Shown: positions 17,778-26,265 of the stretch, one piece after another | Position numbering within the stretch: the stretch's first letter is position 1 | Layout: each line of letters opens with the position of its first letter | Assembly (NCBI RefSeq): GCF_900545795.1 | Contig: NZ_URAR01000005.1 | Location: 62,001-126,000, forward strand | Source: an uncultured Veillonella sp. | GTDB taxonomy: Bacteria > Bacillota > Negativicutes > Veillonellales > Veillonellaceae | Direction: 5' to 3' | DNA length: 64,000 nucleotides | Position numbers and translations under genes: made by a program | The notes under the pieces: generated by a model | Seen by the model: only the letters and a program-made list of their open reading frames with translations | Databases searched by the model: none | Told to the model about the DNA's origin: nothing

Positions 17778-18950
17778 TTAATTTAAAATCTCTAAAAAAC
17801 TCGCCCCATACTCACCTGTGAGATCAAAATTATCTAATATAGTTTGCCCCACATCAGAAAATGTACTTCTATCGCCGAGCGGTATGGCTGTATGTAAACC
17901 TTTCCAATAACCTAATAAAGGCACTAGCTCACGCGTATGGTCTGTACCCTGCCAAGTGGGATCATTGCCATGGTCAGCAGTGATTAATAGTAAGTCATCA
18001 ACTTGTAATAGTTCTAAGAAGCCTCCAAGCTGATAATCAAAGTCTTCTAAAGCGCGCTTGTAGCCAAGAGGATCGCGGCGATGTCCATAAAGACTGTCAA
18101 ATTCTACTAAATTAATCATCATGAGACCTTCTTTGAAGGTACCGCCTAATAATCTAGCAGCTTCGTTCATGCCATGCGAATTAGATTTCGTAGGATAGGA
18201 CTCACTAATGCCTACCTTAGCATAAATATCGCCAATTTTACCTACGCCAATGGTTTGTAATCCTTTAGCTTGCAAGAGCTCAAAATATAGAGTTTTTTCT
18301 GGCATACGGGAATAATCATGGCGATTGGCAGTCCGCTTAAAATTCCCTAATTCCCCTACAAAAGGGCGAGCAATAATACGACCTACATAATAATCGCCAA
18401 TGCACACTTTATGGCGTGTAATCTCACATATCTTATATAATTCTTCAATTGGGATAATATCTTCGTGCGCTGCGATTTGGAATACTGAATCGGCTGAAGT
18501 ATAAACAATGGGCTTGCCAGTCTTTAAATGCTCTTTGCCTAGGCGCTCAATAATCTCCGTACCTGAGGCGACTTCATTACCCAAATATTCATATCCAGTT
18601 TCTTCTGTAAATCGATCCATCAACTCTTTAGGAAAGCCTTCATAGAAGGTTGGAAACGGTACATCTACAGGATGACCTAAGAGCTCCCAATGACCACTTG
18701 TAGTGTCTTTACCGCGACTTATTTCATGTAAACGTCCATATACACCACAGACAGGATCCTCATGAGGATATTCTTTTATATTCGCAATTTTACTAAGCCC
18801 TAGTCGCTTCAAATTAGGACAGCGAATCTCACCACAAGTTGCTTCAATATGGCCCACTGTATCGGCACCAGCATCACCAAAGGCAGCTGCATCAGGTGCC
18901 GCTCCAATACCCACACTATCCATTACTAACAATATAATTCGTTTAAACAT
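17778..18950 (-). CDS. deoB: phosphopentomutase
   Basis: DeoB interconverts (deoxy)ribose 1- and 5-phosphates in nucleoside salvage. The 390-residue alkaline-phosphatase-superfamily protein has the metal-site segments MDSVGIGAAPDAAAFGDAGADT, GLMMINLVEFDSLYGHRRDP and LLITADHGNDPTWQGTDHTRE, with TSADSVFQIAAHED in the middle. The length is normal. A palindrome-rich 198-base gap separates it from the Nudix gene upstream, so it may have its own promoter. Confidence 0.96.
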   Translation of the reverse strand: MFKRIILLVMDSVGIGAAPDAAAFGDAGADTVGHIEATCGEIRCPNLKRLGLSKIANIKEYPHEDPVCGVYGRLHEISRGKDTTSGHWELLGHPVDVPFPTFYEGFPKELMDRFTEETGYEYLGNEVASGTEIIERLGKEHLKTGKPIVYTSADSVFQIAAHEDIIPIEELYKICEITRHKVCIGDYYVGRIIARPFVGELGNFKRTANRHDYSRMPEKTLYFELLQAKGLQTIGVGKIGDIYAKVGISESYPTKSNSHGMNEAARLLGGTFKEGLMMINLVEFDSLYGHRRDPLGYKRALEDFDYQLGGFLELLQVDDLLLITADHGNDPTWQGTDHTRELVPLLGYWKGLHTAIPLGDRSTFSDVGQTILDNFDLTGEYGASFLEILN

Positions 18951-19044
18951 ATGACGTCACAGTCCTTTCGTCATAATACAATCAAATAAAAGTGCAGTTC
19001 CTGGTGCCATTTAATAAAAAGACACATTAAATATAGCCAAAATC

Positions 19045-19120
19045 CTATAAGTTTACATATATAAATTCATATGTAAACTTATAGTCAACTTATACATAAA
19101 CTTATATGTAAGTTTATAGG
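19045..19120. repeat. nested perfect inverted repeats upstream of deoB
   Basis: Arms of 16 bases, CTATAAGTTTACATAT (19045-19060) and ATATGTAAACTTATAG (19069-19084), flank an 8-base spacer. A third, near-complementary copy TATATGTAAGTTTATAGG ends at 19120, so the left arm can pair with either. There is no T-run next to the stem. It may be an operator, an RNA structural element in the deoB leader, or a decayed miniature element. Confidence 0.7.
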
Positions 19121-19148
19121 AAAATTCAAAGATAATTCGTACAAAATA

Positions 19149-19682
19149 TTATTTTAAATAAGGCATAGCCAATGTAATAGCGGCCAACGTCTTGCTATCT
19201 TTAATACTTTCTTCCTTAATGGCAGCGAGTAATTCCTCTAAGGTAAAATACTCTAACTCAACATACTCATCAACGTCCCAATGAGTAGCCCCTTTTTCTA
19301 AATCACGGGCTAAAAATATATGAATAATTTCATTGCAAAAGCCTGGGCTTGTAGCCACCGCCCCAAGAGAGATCCACTCTTTGGCCGTATAGCCAGTTTC
19401 TTCCTCCAGCTCTCGTTTAGCACAAGTTAATGGATCTTCGCCAGCATCTAATTTACCAGCTGGAATCTCTAATAAACCTGATTTTAGGGCATAGCGATAT
19501 TGGCGCTCCATAACCAAACGTCCTTCGTTGTCGATTACAATAATAGCACTGGCCCCTGGATGATGCACCACTTCACGCCATGCTTCACGACCATTTACTA
19601 ACGCCGTATCATAGGTTACTTTAATCAATTTACCGTCAAATTTCATCTCTGATGACTTCGTAATCTCTTCATGGAAACTCAT
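19149..19682 (-). CDS. Nudix hydrolase, ADP-ribose pyrophosphatase-like
   Basis: The 177-residue protein has a complete Nudix box, starting at GKLDAGEDPLTCAKRELEEE and ending in TGY. The proline/Gly context before it (YRYALKSGLLEIPAG) is typical of ADP-ribose pyrophosphatases of the NudF type, which hydrolyse ADP-ribose to AMP and ribose 5-phosphate. The downstream deoB also handles ribose phosphates, so co-transcription would make metabolic sense. AGGAGG lies 6 bases before the ATG. Confidence 0.88.
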   Translation of the reverse strand: MSFHEEITKSSEMKFDGKLIKVTYDTALVNGREAWREVVHHPGASAIIVIDNEGRLVMERQYRYALKSGLLEIPAGKLDAGEDPLTCAKRELEEETGYTAKEWISLGAVATSPGFCNEIIHIFLARDLEKGATHWDVDEYVELEYFTLEELLAAIKEESIKDSKTLAAITLAMPYLK

Positions 19683-19703
19683 ATGCTACCTCCTATATGT
19701 ATA

Positions 19704-19736
19704 CAAAAAAGCCCCTAGCACAAAATCTAGGGGCCT
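19704..19736 (-). terminator. terminator of dut
   Basis: Arms GCCCCTAG (19711-19718) and CTAGGGGC (19727-19734), then TTTTTTG on the minus strand. It separates dut from the Nudix gene. Confidence 0.9.
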
Positions 19737-19742
19737 ATGTCT

Positions 19743-20189
19743 TTACTTACCAGTACTGCCAAAGCCACCTACACGAATGCCGGTTGCGTCATCATTATTG
19801 GCAACTAAGTATTTTGAGAATATGCCTTGTGCCACGCGCTCGCCTCGTTCAATTTGAACAGTGTCCTGTCCAAAATTATATAAGGCAATCAAAATATGGC
19901 CTTCATTCTCTTCATTATTGTAATAATCGCTATCAATGATACCAGTGCTATTGGACAACATCAAATGACGTTTAATAGCCATGCTTGAGCGAATATGAAT
20001 AGCCAAGTATTCATCAAAGTTCATGAATGCTTTTAAACCAGTTGGAACAAGTTTCATTTCACCTGGTTCGATAGTAACAGCTTCTGCACATTCAATATCA
20101 TAGCCAGCACTTTCCGTTGTTTTTCTTCTTGGTAATGCTATATCCTTATCTTCAAACGCAGATACAACCTCAAATCCACGAATATCCAT
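19743..20189 (-). CDS. dut: dUTP diphosphatase
   Basis: The 148-residue protein is a trimeric-type dUTPase that hydrolyses dUTP to dUMP and PPi. Motifs: AGYDIECAEA (1), HIRSSMAIKRHLMLSNS (2), TGIIDSDYYNNEENEGHI (3, with the base-binding residues), GERVAQGIF (4) and the C-terminal GGFGSTGK (5). The motif 3 region is longer and more acidic than in E. coli Dut. AGAGGAG precedes the ATG. It follows pnp by 85 bases. Confidence 0.95.
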   Translation of the reverse strand: MDIRGFEVVSAFEDKDIALPRRKTTESAGYDIECAEAVTIEPGEMKLVPTGLKAFMNFDEYLAIHIRSSMAIKRHLMLSNSTGIIDSDYYNNEENEGHILIALYNFGQDTVQIERGERVAQGIFSKYLVANNDDATGIRVGGFGSTGK

Positions 20190-20274
20190 CTAACGACTCC
20201 TCTTTCAAAAGCAGATTTCTTAATGTGGCGCAATCAAAGGACTGCACCATTAACTTAAGTATACATGGTCTATA

Positions 20275-22344
20275 TTATTTTAAGCAATCCTTGCGAGACA
20301 AATTGATTCGACCTTGTTTGTCGATTTCAATAACTTTAACCATAATTTCATCGCCTACATTGACTACATCTTCTACATTTTCAACGCGTTCTTTTGCAAG
20401 CTTGGAAATATGAACTAAACCTTCTTTGCCAGGAAGTACTTCAACAAAAGCACCAAAGTTCATCAAACGAGTCACTTTACCTAAGTATACTTCGCCTACT
20501 TCTACTTCTTTAGTTAAATTTGTAATAATTTCAATGGCGCGGTTCGCAGATGCCTCTTCAACAGCGGCAATAGATACTGTGCCATCATCTTCAATATCAA
20601 TTTTCGCACCAGTCTCTTCAATAATGCCACGAATGACTTTACCGCCTTGACCGATAACATCTCGAATTTTATCTGGGTCAATCTTAATTGTAATAATGCG
20701 TGGTGCCCAAGGTGACATATGGCCACGAGGTGCATCAATAACTTCAAGCATTTTACCCATAATATGCATACGACCTTTATGAGCTTGTGCCAAAGCCTCT
20801 TCTAAAATAGCGCGGGATAAGCCAGAGATTTTAATATCCATCTGAATCGCTGTTACACCCTTAGCTGTACCAGCTACTTTAAAGTCCATATCCCCAAGAG
20901 CATCTTCCATACCTTGAATATCAGTTAAGATAGTATAATGATCCCCTTGCGTTACAAGCCCCATCGCAATACCAGCTACAGGAGCTTTAATTGGCACACC
21001 TGCATCCATCAAGGACAAGGTGCTACCACATACGCTGGCCATAGAGCTAGAACCATTAGATTCTAATACTTCAGACACTAGACGCATAGCGTAAGGGAAC
21101 TCAGCTTCAGTAGGAAGCACAGCTAATAAAGCGCGTTCTGCTAAAGCACCATGACCAATTTCACGACGTCCTGGACCACGGGAGGAGCGAGTTTCCCCTA
21201 CAGAATAGGATGGGAAATTGTAGTGATGAATATAGCGTTTTTCTGTTTCAATACCAATACCATCAATGGTTTGTTTTTCAGATAATGGCGCTAAGGTACA
21301 GATATTTAATACCTGTGTTTGACCACGAGTAAATAAGCCAGAACCATGTGTACGAGGCAACATGCCAACGCGCACAGAGATTGGACGCACTTCATCAAGT
21401 TGACGACCATCTGGACGAATTTTTTCTACAGTGATCATATGACGTACGATTTCTTTTACCATTTTTTCTAAAGTGAGTTTTACATCACCTAAGTTTTCAG
21501 GGTAAATTTCTTCGAAATGAGCCAATACATCTTCAAATACTTCAGCTTGTTGCGCATCACGTTGTTGTTTATCAGCGCAGCGAACAGCTTTATCTAAAGC
21601 ATCATGAGCATACGCATGTACAGCGTCAGACACTTCTTGGTCAATTTCATGCACTGGGAATTCACGTTTTGCTAGGCCAGCTTTAGCTACCATATCTTCT
21701 TGGAACGCTACAATAGTTTTAATTTCATCATGGGCGCGCATAATTGCTTCTAGCAATACATCTTCGGATACTTCTTGAGCGCCACCTTCAACCATTAAAA
21801 TAGCATCTTTAGTACCAGCTACTACAACATTTAAGTCTGTTTCTTCTAATTGAGCTACAGTTGGATTGATAACGAATTCACCATTAACGCGGCCAATGCG
21901 AACACCAGCAATAGGACCAGCCCATGGAATATCAGATAAAGCAAGCGCTGCAGACGCACCAATCATGCCACAAATTTCAGGTGCATTATCTTGATCTACA
22001 GATAATACAGTAGCTACTACATGCACTTCATTGCGGCAGCCCTTATCAAATAATGGGCGAATCGGACGGTCAATTAAACGGCTATGAAGAATAGCAGATT
22101 CTGGTGGCTTTGCTTCACGTTTAATAAAGCCCCCTGGAATGCGACCTACGGAGTACATTTTTTCTTCGTAGTCTACAGTCAATGGGAAGAAGTCAATATC
22201 CTTGGCTTCCTTAGATGCTGTAGCGGTTACAAGCACCACTGTATCACCATAACGAACTAAGGCAGAGCCACTCGCTTGTTTCGCTAGCTCTCCCGTTTCA
22301 ATTGTCAATGTACGACCCGCTAGGTCCATTTGGAATTGTTCCAT
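20275..22344 (-). CDS. pnp: polynucleotide phosphorylase
   Basis: PNPase is a phosphorolytic 3'-5' exoribonuclease of RNA decay. The 689-residue protein has two RNase PH domains (RIPGGFIKREAKPPESAILHSRLIDRPIRPLF; LPRTHGSGLFTRGQTQVLN; SSRGPGRREIGHGALAERALLAVLP). A KH domain (GGKVIRGIIEETGAKIDIEDDG) and an S1 domain (YLGKVTRLMNFGAFVEVLPGKEGLVH) follow. GAGGAGG lies before the ATG. A stem-loop occurs in the leader (22411-22437). rpsO, the usual upstream neighbour, is separated by a terminator. Confidence 0.97.
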   Translation of the reverse strand: MEQFQMDLAGRTLTIETGELAKQASGSALVRYGDTVVLVTATASKEAKDIDFFPLTVDYEEKMYSVGRIPGGFIKREAKPPESAILHSRLIDRPIRPLFDKGCRNEVHVVATVLSVDQDNAPEICGMIGASAALALSDIPWAGPIAGVRIGRVNGEFVINPTVAQLEETDLNVVVAGTKDAILMVEGGAQEVSEDVLLEAIMRAHDEIKTIVAFQEDMVAKAGLAKREFPVHEIDQEVSDAVHAYAHDALDKAVRCADKQQRDAQQAEVFEDVLAHFEEIYPENLGDVKLTLEKMVKEIVRHMITVEKIRPDGRQLDEVRPISVRVGMLPRTHGSGLFTRGQTQVLNICTLAPLSEKQTIDGIGIETEKRYIHHYNFPSYSVGETRSSRGPGRREIGHGALAERALLAVLPTEAEFPYAMRLVSEVLESNGSSSMASVCGSTLSLMDAGVPIKAPVAGIAMGLVTQGDHYTILTDIQGMEDALGDMDFKVAGTAKGVTAIQMDIKISGLSRAILEEALAQAHKGRMHIMGKMLEVIDAPRGHMSPWAPRIITIKIDPDKIRDVIGQGGKVIRGIIEETGAKIDIEDDGTVSIAAVEEASANRAIEIITNLTKEVEVGEVYLGKVTRLMNFGAFVEVLPGKEGLVHISKLAKERVENVEDVVNVGDEIMVKVIEIDKQGRINLSRKDCLK

Positions 22345-22410
22345 TCCGATTCCTCCTCTGAATCAATCTGTCTTTAAATTTTTCACATCTCTCTTATTTT
22401 AATAGATTCA

Positions 22411-22437
22411 CCTAGAAATTGAAAGTCTTTTTCTAGG
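22411..22437 (-). promoter_or_regulatory. stem-loop in the pnp leader
   Basis: Perfect arms CCTAGAAA (22411-22418) and TTTCTAGG (22430-22437) lie 67-93 bases before the pnp ATG, without a T-run. In E. coli a leader stem of pnp is cut by RNase III and then by PNPase for autoregulation; a similar role here is only a possibility. A weak promoter (TTTCAA, 17 bases, TAAAAT) overlaps the stem, which would argue against it. Confidence 0.3.
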
Positions 22438-22498
22438 AAAAACCTATATTTTTCTAATTGAGACTCTATTCTACTTATAATATTCATTTCCCATATAA

Positions 22499-22524
22499 GA
22501 AAAAAGCGGCCGAAGCCGCTTTTT
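22499..22524 (-). terminator. rpsO terminator
   Basis: Arms AAAGCGGC (22503-22510) and GCCGCTTT (22515-22522) with a stable CGAA-type tetraloop, flanked by A and T runs on both sides. It lies just after rpsO. Confidence 0.9.
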
Positions 22525-22539
22525 AAGTTACGTGTTAAA

Positions 22540-22806
22540 TTATTTACGTAAGTTTAATTTTTCAAGAATTGCACGGTAACGTTCAATATCTTTACGACGT
22601 AAGTAGTCAAGCATGTTACGACGTTGACCTACTAATTTTAAAAGACCACGACGGGAATGATGATCCTTTTTATGTTCTTTTAAATGCTCAGTTAAGTAAA
22701 CGATACGATTAGTTAAAATCGCGATTTGAACTTCTGGAGATCCAGTGTCTCCTTCATGAGTAGCAAATTCTTTAATGATTGCTAATTTAGCTTCTGTTGT
22801 TAACAT
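22540..22806 (-). CDS. rpsO: 30S ribosomal protein S15
   Basis: The 88-residue protein has the S15 signature HEGDTGSPEVQIAILTNRIVYLTEHLKEHKKDHHSRRGLLKLVGQRRNMLDYLRRKD. It binds 16S rRNA early in 30S assembly. Its promoter is near consensus (22904-22932). The roughly 90-base leader between that promoter and the AGGAGG contains short stems and is a plausible place for S15 autoregulation, although no known S15-leader class could be assigned. Confidence 0.97.
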   Translation of the reverse strand: MLTTEAKLAIIKEFATHEGDTGSPEVQIAILTNRIVYLTEHLKEHKKDHHSRRGLLKLVGQRRNMLDYLRRKDIERYRAILEKLNLRK

Positions 22807-22903
22807 GTGTATGTCCTCCTAAAAATAAAATACTCGCTAAGCCAAAGTAAACGTTGGAGACTCGTATACTTCGCCTGCGTCCTGTGCGTTAAGCACCTTT
22901 AAA

Positions 22904-22932
22904 AGTATACTATACTTCACACTGCTTGTAAA
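22904..22932 (-). promoter_or_regulatory. rpsO promoter
   Basis: On the minus strand TTTACA (22927-22932), a 17-base spacer and TATACT (22904-22909). Confidence 0.85.
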
Positions 22933-22949
22933 GGCCTATTCTAGCTTAA

Positions 22950-23738
22950 TTAACCCAATGCCATACGGTCGCTAACAGTTTCCCCAGCTACTTCAAAACG
23001 CTCTAGTAAATCAGCAACTGTAAGCTTTGCCTTCTCTTCATCGCGCACATCAAAAATAATGCGCCCATTATTCATCATAATAAGACGATTGCCGAAGCGA
23101 AGCGCATCGCGCATATTATGAGTAATCATAAGAGTTGTTAGATTATATTCTTTTACTAACTTGTCCGTTAAGGATAATACATTTTCAGCTGTTTTAGGAT
23201 CTAAAGCTGCCGTATGTTCATCTAGTAACAAAAGCTCTGGGCGCAACATAGTAGCCATCAATAAAGTAATGGATTGACGTTGCCCACCACTTAAGAGCCC
23301 CATACGAGCAGATAAACGATTTTCTAGACCTAAACCTAATAAAGAAAGACGTTCTTTGAATAATTCTCGTTCTTTAGGTACGAAGGCCCACTTCAAGCCC
23401 ATGGATTTACCACGGCGCAAAGCTAAGAGAAGGTTTTCCTCAATTTGCATATTCCCTGCTGTGCCGAGCATAGGATCTTGGAATACGCGACCAATAAAGG
23501 CCGCTCGTTTATATTCAGGCATTTTAGTAATATCTGTGTCATTGATAGTAATACTGCCAGAGTCCACTGGAAATACGCCAGCAATAGAATTTAACAACGT
23601 GCTCTTGCCAGCCCCATTGCCGCCAATAACAGTCGTAAAATCGCCAGATTCAAGACGTAAATTCACGCCATGGAGAGCCGTTTTTTCATTGACCGTGCCT
23701 TTAAAGAATGTTTTTACTAAATCTTTTACTTCTAACAT
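22950..23738 (-). CDS. ABC transporter ATPase (TrpZ/COG1101-like)
   Basis: ABC ATPase of 262 residues with Walker A GGNGAGKST (about residue 38), signature LLSGGQRQSITLLMATMLRPELLLLDEHTAALDPKTAE and H-loop MITHNM. The family pairs with permeases and binding proteins of COG4120/COG2984, some of which (TrpXYZ) are linked to aromatic amino acid uptake in streptococci. It is the last gene of the importer operon, 12 bases after the permease. Substrate specificity cannot be read from it. Confidence 0.88.
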   Translation of the reverse strand: MLEVKDLVKTFFKGTVNEKTALHGVNLRLESGDFTTVIGGNGAGKSTLLNSIAGVFPVDSGSITINDTDITKMPEYKRAAFIGRVFQDPMLGTAGNMQIEENLLLALRRGKSMGLKWAFVPKERELFKERLSLLGLGLENRLSARMGLLSGGQRQSITLLMATMLRPELLLLDEHTAALDPKTAENVLSLTDKLVKEYNLTTLMITHNMRDALRFGNRLIMMNNGRIIFDVRDEEKAKLTVADLLERFEVAGETVSDRMALG

Positions 23739-23750
23739 GGTGGTCCCTCC

Positions 23751-24620
23751 TTATCGACTCTGCCATTTAGCTTTTAACGTTGGCAAAGCCAATGCAATGG
23801 CTACAAGAATGGCAGTGAATAGTTTTAAATCATTTGGTGGCATACCTAAGTACAGCACTACAGCAATTACTATGCGATACACCACGGAACCGAGCACCAC
23901 GGCTGTAAGATTTTGCACGAAAGAACGTGTACCAAATAAAACTTCCCCAATGATTACAGAAGCCAAACCAATAACGATAGTCCCTACGCCCATGCCTACA
24001 TCTGCATAGCCATTACCTTGAGCGACTAAGGCCCCAGCAATAGCTACAAAAGCATTAGATAAGGCTAAACCAATTAAAATCATCGTATCTGTATTCACAC
24101 CTTGAGCGCGAATCATTTGTGGATTTACACCAGTGGCACGGATGGCAGCGCCAATTTCTGTACCAAAGAACCAGAATAAAAATAGACCTGCTAACACAGC
24201 CCCTAATAAGCCTACGATAGTTAACGCCCAAGTAGGTGCCAAGTGAATTTTTTCTAAATATGTATAAATAGTGTCCATGCGCAATAAAGACACATTAGCC
24301 TTACCCATAACATGTAGATTAATAGAATACAAGGCAATCATAGTTAAAATACCAGCTAGCAAAGCAGGAATCTTTAACTTCGTATGCACTAAACCAGTTA
24401 TCACACCTGCCAGCACGCCCCCAATGGCAGCACCTACGATGGAAAGCACTGGATTAAATCCATTGACAATTAAAGTAACCGAAATAGCAGCCCCTAAAGG
24501 GAAAGTACCTTCCACTGTTAAATCAGCAATATCTAATACTCTAAACGTAATAAATACGCCAATCGCTAATAATGACCACAATAAGCCCTGGCCTAATGTG
24601 GAAATAATTAAATTCTCCAT
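23751..24620 (-). CDS. ABC transporter permease (TrpY/COG4120-like)
   Basis: Hydrophobic protein of about 289 residues with some eight or more membrane segments (LLWSLLAIGVFITFRVLDIADLTVEG at the N-terminus is typical of COG4120 and branched-chain-type permeases). The frame opens at 24632, but GGAGG lies inside that extension; the ATG at 24620 follows GGAGGGTGTT. It sits between the substrate-binding protein and the ATPase, and is separated from the former by a terminator-like hairpin. Confidence 0.88.
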   Translation of the reverse strand: MENLIISTLGQGLLWSLLAIGVFITFRVLDIADLTVEGTFPLGAAISVTLIVNGFNPVLSIVGAAIGGVLAGVITGLVHTKLKIPALLAGILTMIALYSINLHVMGKANVSLLRMDTIYTYLEKIHLAPTWALTIVGLLGAVLAGLFLFWFFGTEIGAAIRATGVNPQMIRAQGVNTDTMILIGLALSNAFVAIAGALVAQGNGYADVGMGVGTIVIGLASVIIGEVLFGTRSFVQNLTAVVLGSVVYRIVIAVVLYLGMPPNDLKLFTAILVAIALALPTLKAKWQSR

Positions 24621-24645
24621 AACACCCTCCATATGATTTGCAAAA

Positions 24646-24669
24646 AGAAAAGGACCGAAGCCCTTTTCT
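24646..24669 (-). terminator. intra-operon hairpin between binding protein and permease genes
   Basis: Arms AGAAAAGG (24646-24653) and CCTTTTCT (24662-24669), then TTTTTG on the minus strand. It would let part of the transcription stop after the binding-protein gene and so raise its dose over the membrane parts. Confidence 0.65.
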
Positions 24670-24679
24670 CTTGTTTATC

Positions 24680-25660
24680 TTATTTATTTGCTTCCTTTAA
24701 TACATCAGCAGGAATCGTAATGCCAAGCTTTTTAGCTTGTTCTTCGTTGACTACAAGTTTGAAATTTGTCTGTGCTTCAATTGGCATGTCACCAACTTTA
24801 GATTCTCCAGATAAGATTTTCGCCCCCATTACACCTGCTTGGAAGCCTAATTGATAGTAATCTACAGAGTAAGTAGCTAAACCACCTGTTTTAATTAGAT
24901 TATCTTCGCCTGGGAATACAGGAATCTTAGCTGAATCTGTAATCTTAACTAAGTTAGGCATAGAGGATGCCACAATATTGTCAGTTGGTACATAAATAGC
25001 TACAACGCCTTGAGATACAAGATTTTGAGCTGCTTGTTGTACATCATTTACATTGGATACAGTGGCCTCTACCACTTCAATGCCTTTTTCTTTTGCATGT
25101 TTCTTCATGCGTTCAGCTTGAAGCTGGGAGTTAATTTCATTAGTACTGTATAAAATGCCAATCTTTTTAGCTTCTGGCAAAATAGTTGCAATTAAATCCA
25201 CTTGCTGTTCCACTGGATTCATATCTGTTGTACCACTTACATTGCCACCTGGTTTTTCATTGCTTTCAACCAATTTAGCCGTTACATAGTCAGTGATGGC
25301 TGTACCTAAAATAGGAATATCACGACTTGCATTAGCCATTGATTGTGCTGCCGGTGTGGCAATGGCAAGTACTAAATCTTCACGTTCAGACACGAAGCGT
25401 TGGGCAATACTATTTAAGTTAGATTGATCGCCCTGTGCATTTTGCTGATCGATTTTTACATTATCTTTAAAACCTTTGGATGCTAATCCATCTACAAAGC
25501 CTTTATTTGCCGCGTCAAGGGCAGGATGTTCTACAAGCTGTACAATCCCTACTTTATAGGTTTTGTCGCCACCACTGCTAGAATCACTACCACAACCAGC
25601 CACTAAGCCTACTACCATCAATGCTGCCAATGCAACTACTACACGCTTTTTCCACATCAT
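24680..25660 (-). CDS. ABC substrate-binding lipoprotein (TrpX/COG2984-like)
   Basis: The 326-residue protein has a lipoprotein signal peptide with lipobox LVAGC (Cys near residue 23) and a Ser/Gly linker. The two-lobed periplasmic-binding fold of COG2984 follows (TYKVGIVQLVEHPALDAANKGFVDGL; NSIAQRFVSEREDLVLAIATPAAQ; KKIGILYSTNEINSQLQAERM; GVVAIYVPTDNIVASSMPNL). Members bind aromatic amino acids (TrpX) or other small ligands; the ligand here is uncertain. In this diderm the lipid anchor would sit in a membrane facing the periplasm. A near-consensus promoter and two ATTGCAATTC boxes lie upstream. Confidence 0.88.
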   Translation of the reverse strand: MMWKKRVVVALAALMVVGLVAGCGSDSSSGGDKTYKVGIVQLVEHPALDAANKGFVDGLASKGFKDNVKIDQQNAQGDQSNLNSIAQRFVSEREDLVLAIATPAAQSMANASRDIPILGTAITDYVTAKLVESNEKPGGNVSGTTDMNPVEQQVDLIATILPEAKKIGILYSTNEINSQLQAERMKKHAKEKGIEVVEATVSNVNDVQQAAQNLVSQGVVAIYVPTDNIVASSMPNLVKITDSAKIPVFPGEDNLIKTGGLATYSVDYYQLGFQAGVMGAKILSGESKVGDMPIEAQTNFKLVVNEEQAKKLGITIPADVLKEANK

Positions 25661-25720
25661 AAAAAGCTCCCTTCTACTATACTACATTTATCCATCTACA
25701 CGGGATATTTAATACTACAC

Positions 25721-25749
25721 ATTATAGCTTTTTTCTAATTACATTTCAA
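25721..25749 (-). promoter_or_regulatory. promoter of the ABC importer operon
   Basis: On the minus strand TTGAAA (25744-25749), a 17-base spacer and TATAAT (25721-25726), about 61 bases upstream of the binding-protein ATG. Confidence 0.85.
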
Positions 25750-25756
25750 TAGATGG

Positions 25757-25788
25757 ATTGCAATTCACATATTTTTTAATTGCAATTC
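25757..25788. promoter_or_regulatory. paired ATTGCAATTC boxes upstream of the importer promoter
   Basis: The 10-mer ATTGCAATTC occurs at 25757-25766 and 25779-25788, 22 bases apart, which is about two helical turns. Each contains the palindrome ATTGCAAT. The first box lies 7 bases upstream of the -35. The position suits an activator or repressor dimer pair sensing the imported ligand. Confidence 0.5.
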
Positions 25789-25811
25789 TCTATCTCACTT
25801 AATGCATATTC

Positions 25812-26180
25812 TTATTTTAAAAAGCCATTACGCTGTAATGCTTCTTCCCATTCTGCTTCTTTAAAGCCAACTAATACAGTATCTGGCAAAATCAAAATAG
25901 GACGCTTTACTAACATACCATTACTAGCTAATAAGGCTAATTTTTCCTCTTCACTTAAGCTTGGCAATTTATCCTTAATGTTTTCACTGCGATATACTTG
26001 ACCAGATGTATTAAAAAAGGCTTTTATTTCTTTGCCGCTTTTAGGCAACCATGCACCTAGTTCTTCAGCGGTTGGATTTTCTTCCTTAATATTACGAGCT
26101 TCAAATTCTATATTGTGTTTTGTTAAATAAGACTTGGCCTTCTTGCATGTAGAACAAGTTGGATACTCTACTAATAACAT
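25812..26180 (-). CDS. ArsC/Spx-family thioredoxin-like protein
   Basis: The 122-residue protein has the ArsC/Spx/YffB fold. It has an N-terminal CxxC (YPTCSTCKKAKSYL, cysteines about 9 and 12), NIEFEARNIKEENPT, a conserved arginine-containing strand (VKRPILILPDTVLVGFKEAEW) and normal length. Members are arsenate reductases or, like Spx/MgsR, redox-sensing RNA polymerase-binding regulators. The CxxC resembles Spx and MgsR, but the family cannot be split on this basis. GGAGG precedes the ATG. It stands between the importer and an unknown gene. Confidence 0.82.
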   Translation of the reverse strand: MLLVEYPTCSTCKKAKSYLTKHNIEFEARNIKEENPTAEELGAWLPKSGKEIKAFFNTSGQVYRSENIKDKLPSLSEEEKLALLASNGMLVKRPILILPDTVLVGFKEAEWEEALQRNGFLK

Positions 26181-26265
26181 AGTCCACCTCCGACTTATGG
26201 CTTACTACTTACATAAAAATATTTACATATATTGTTTACAATAAGATTCACTATCGTAAAATCAA

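Noticed and set aside
22807..22900. Known-class S15 leader RNA before rpsO
   Set aside because: Short stems are present but do not match a class that I can name; left as a remark in the rpsO entry.
23356..24009. 217-codon plus-strand frame opposite the ABC ATPase and permease
   Set aside because: It spans two well-supported minus-strand genes and shows only shadow composition.
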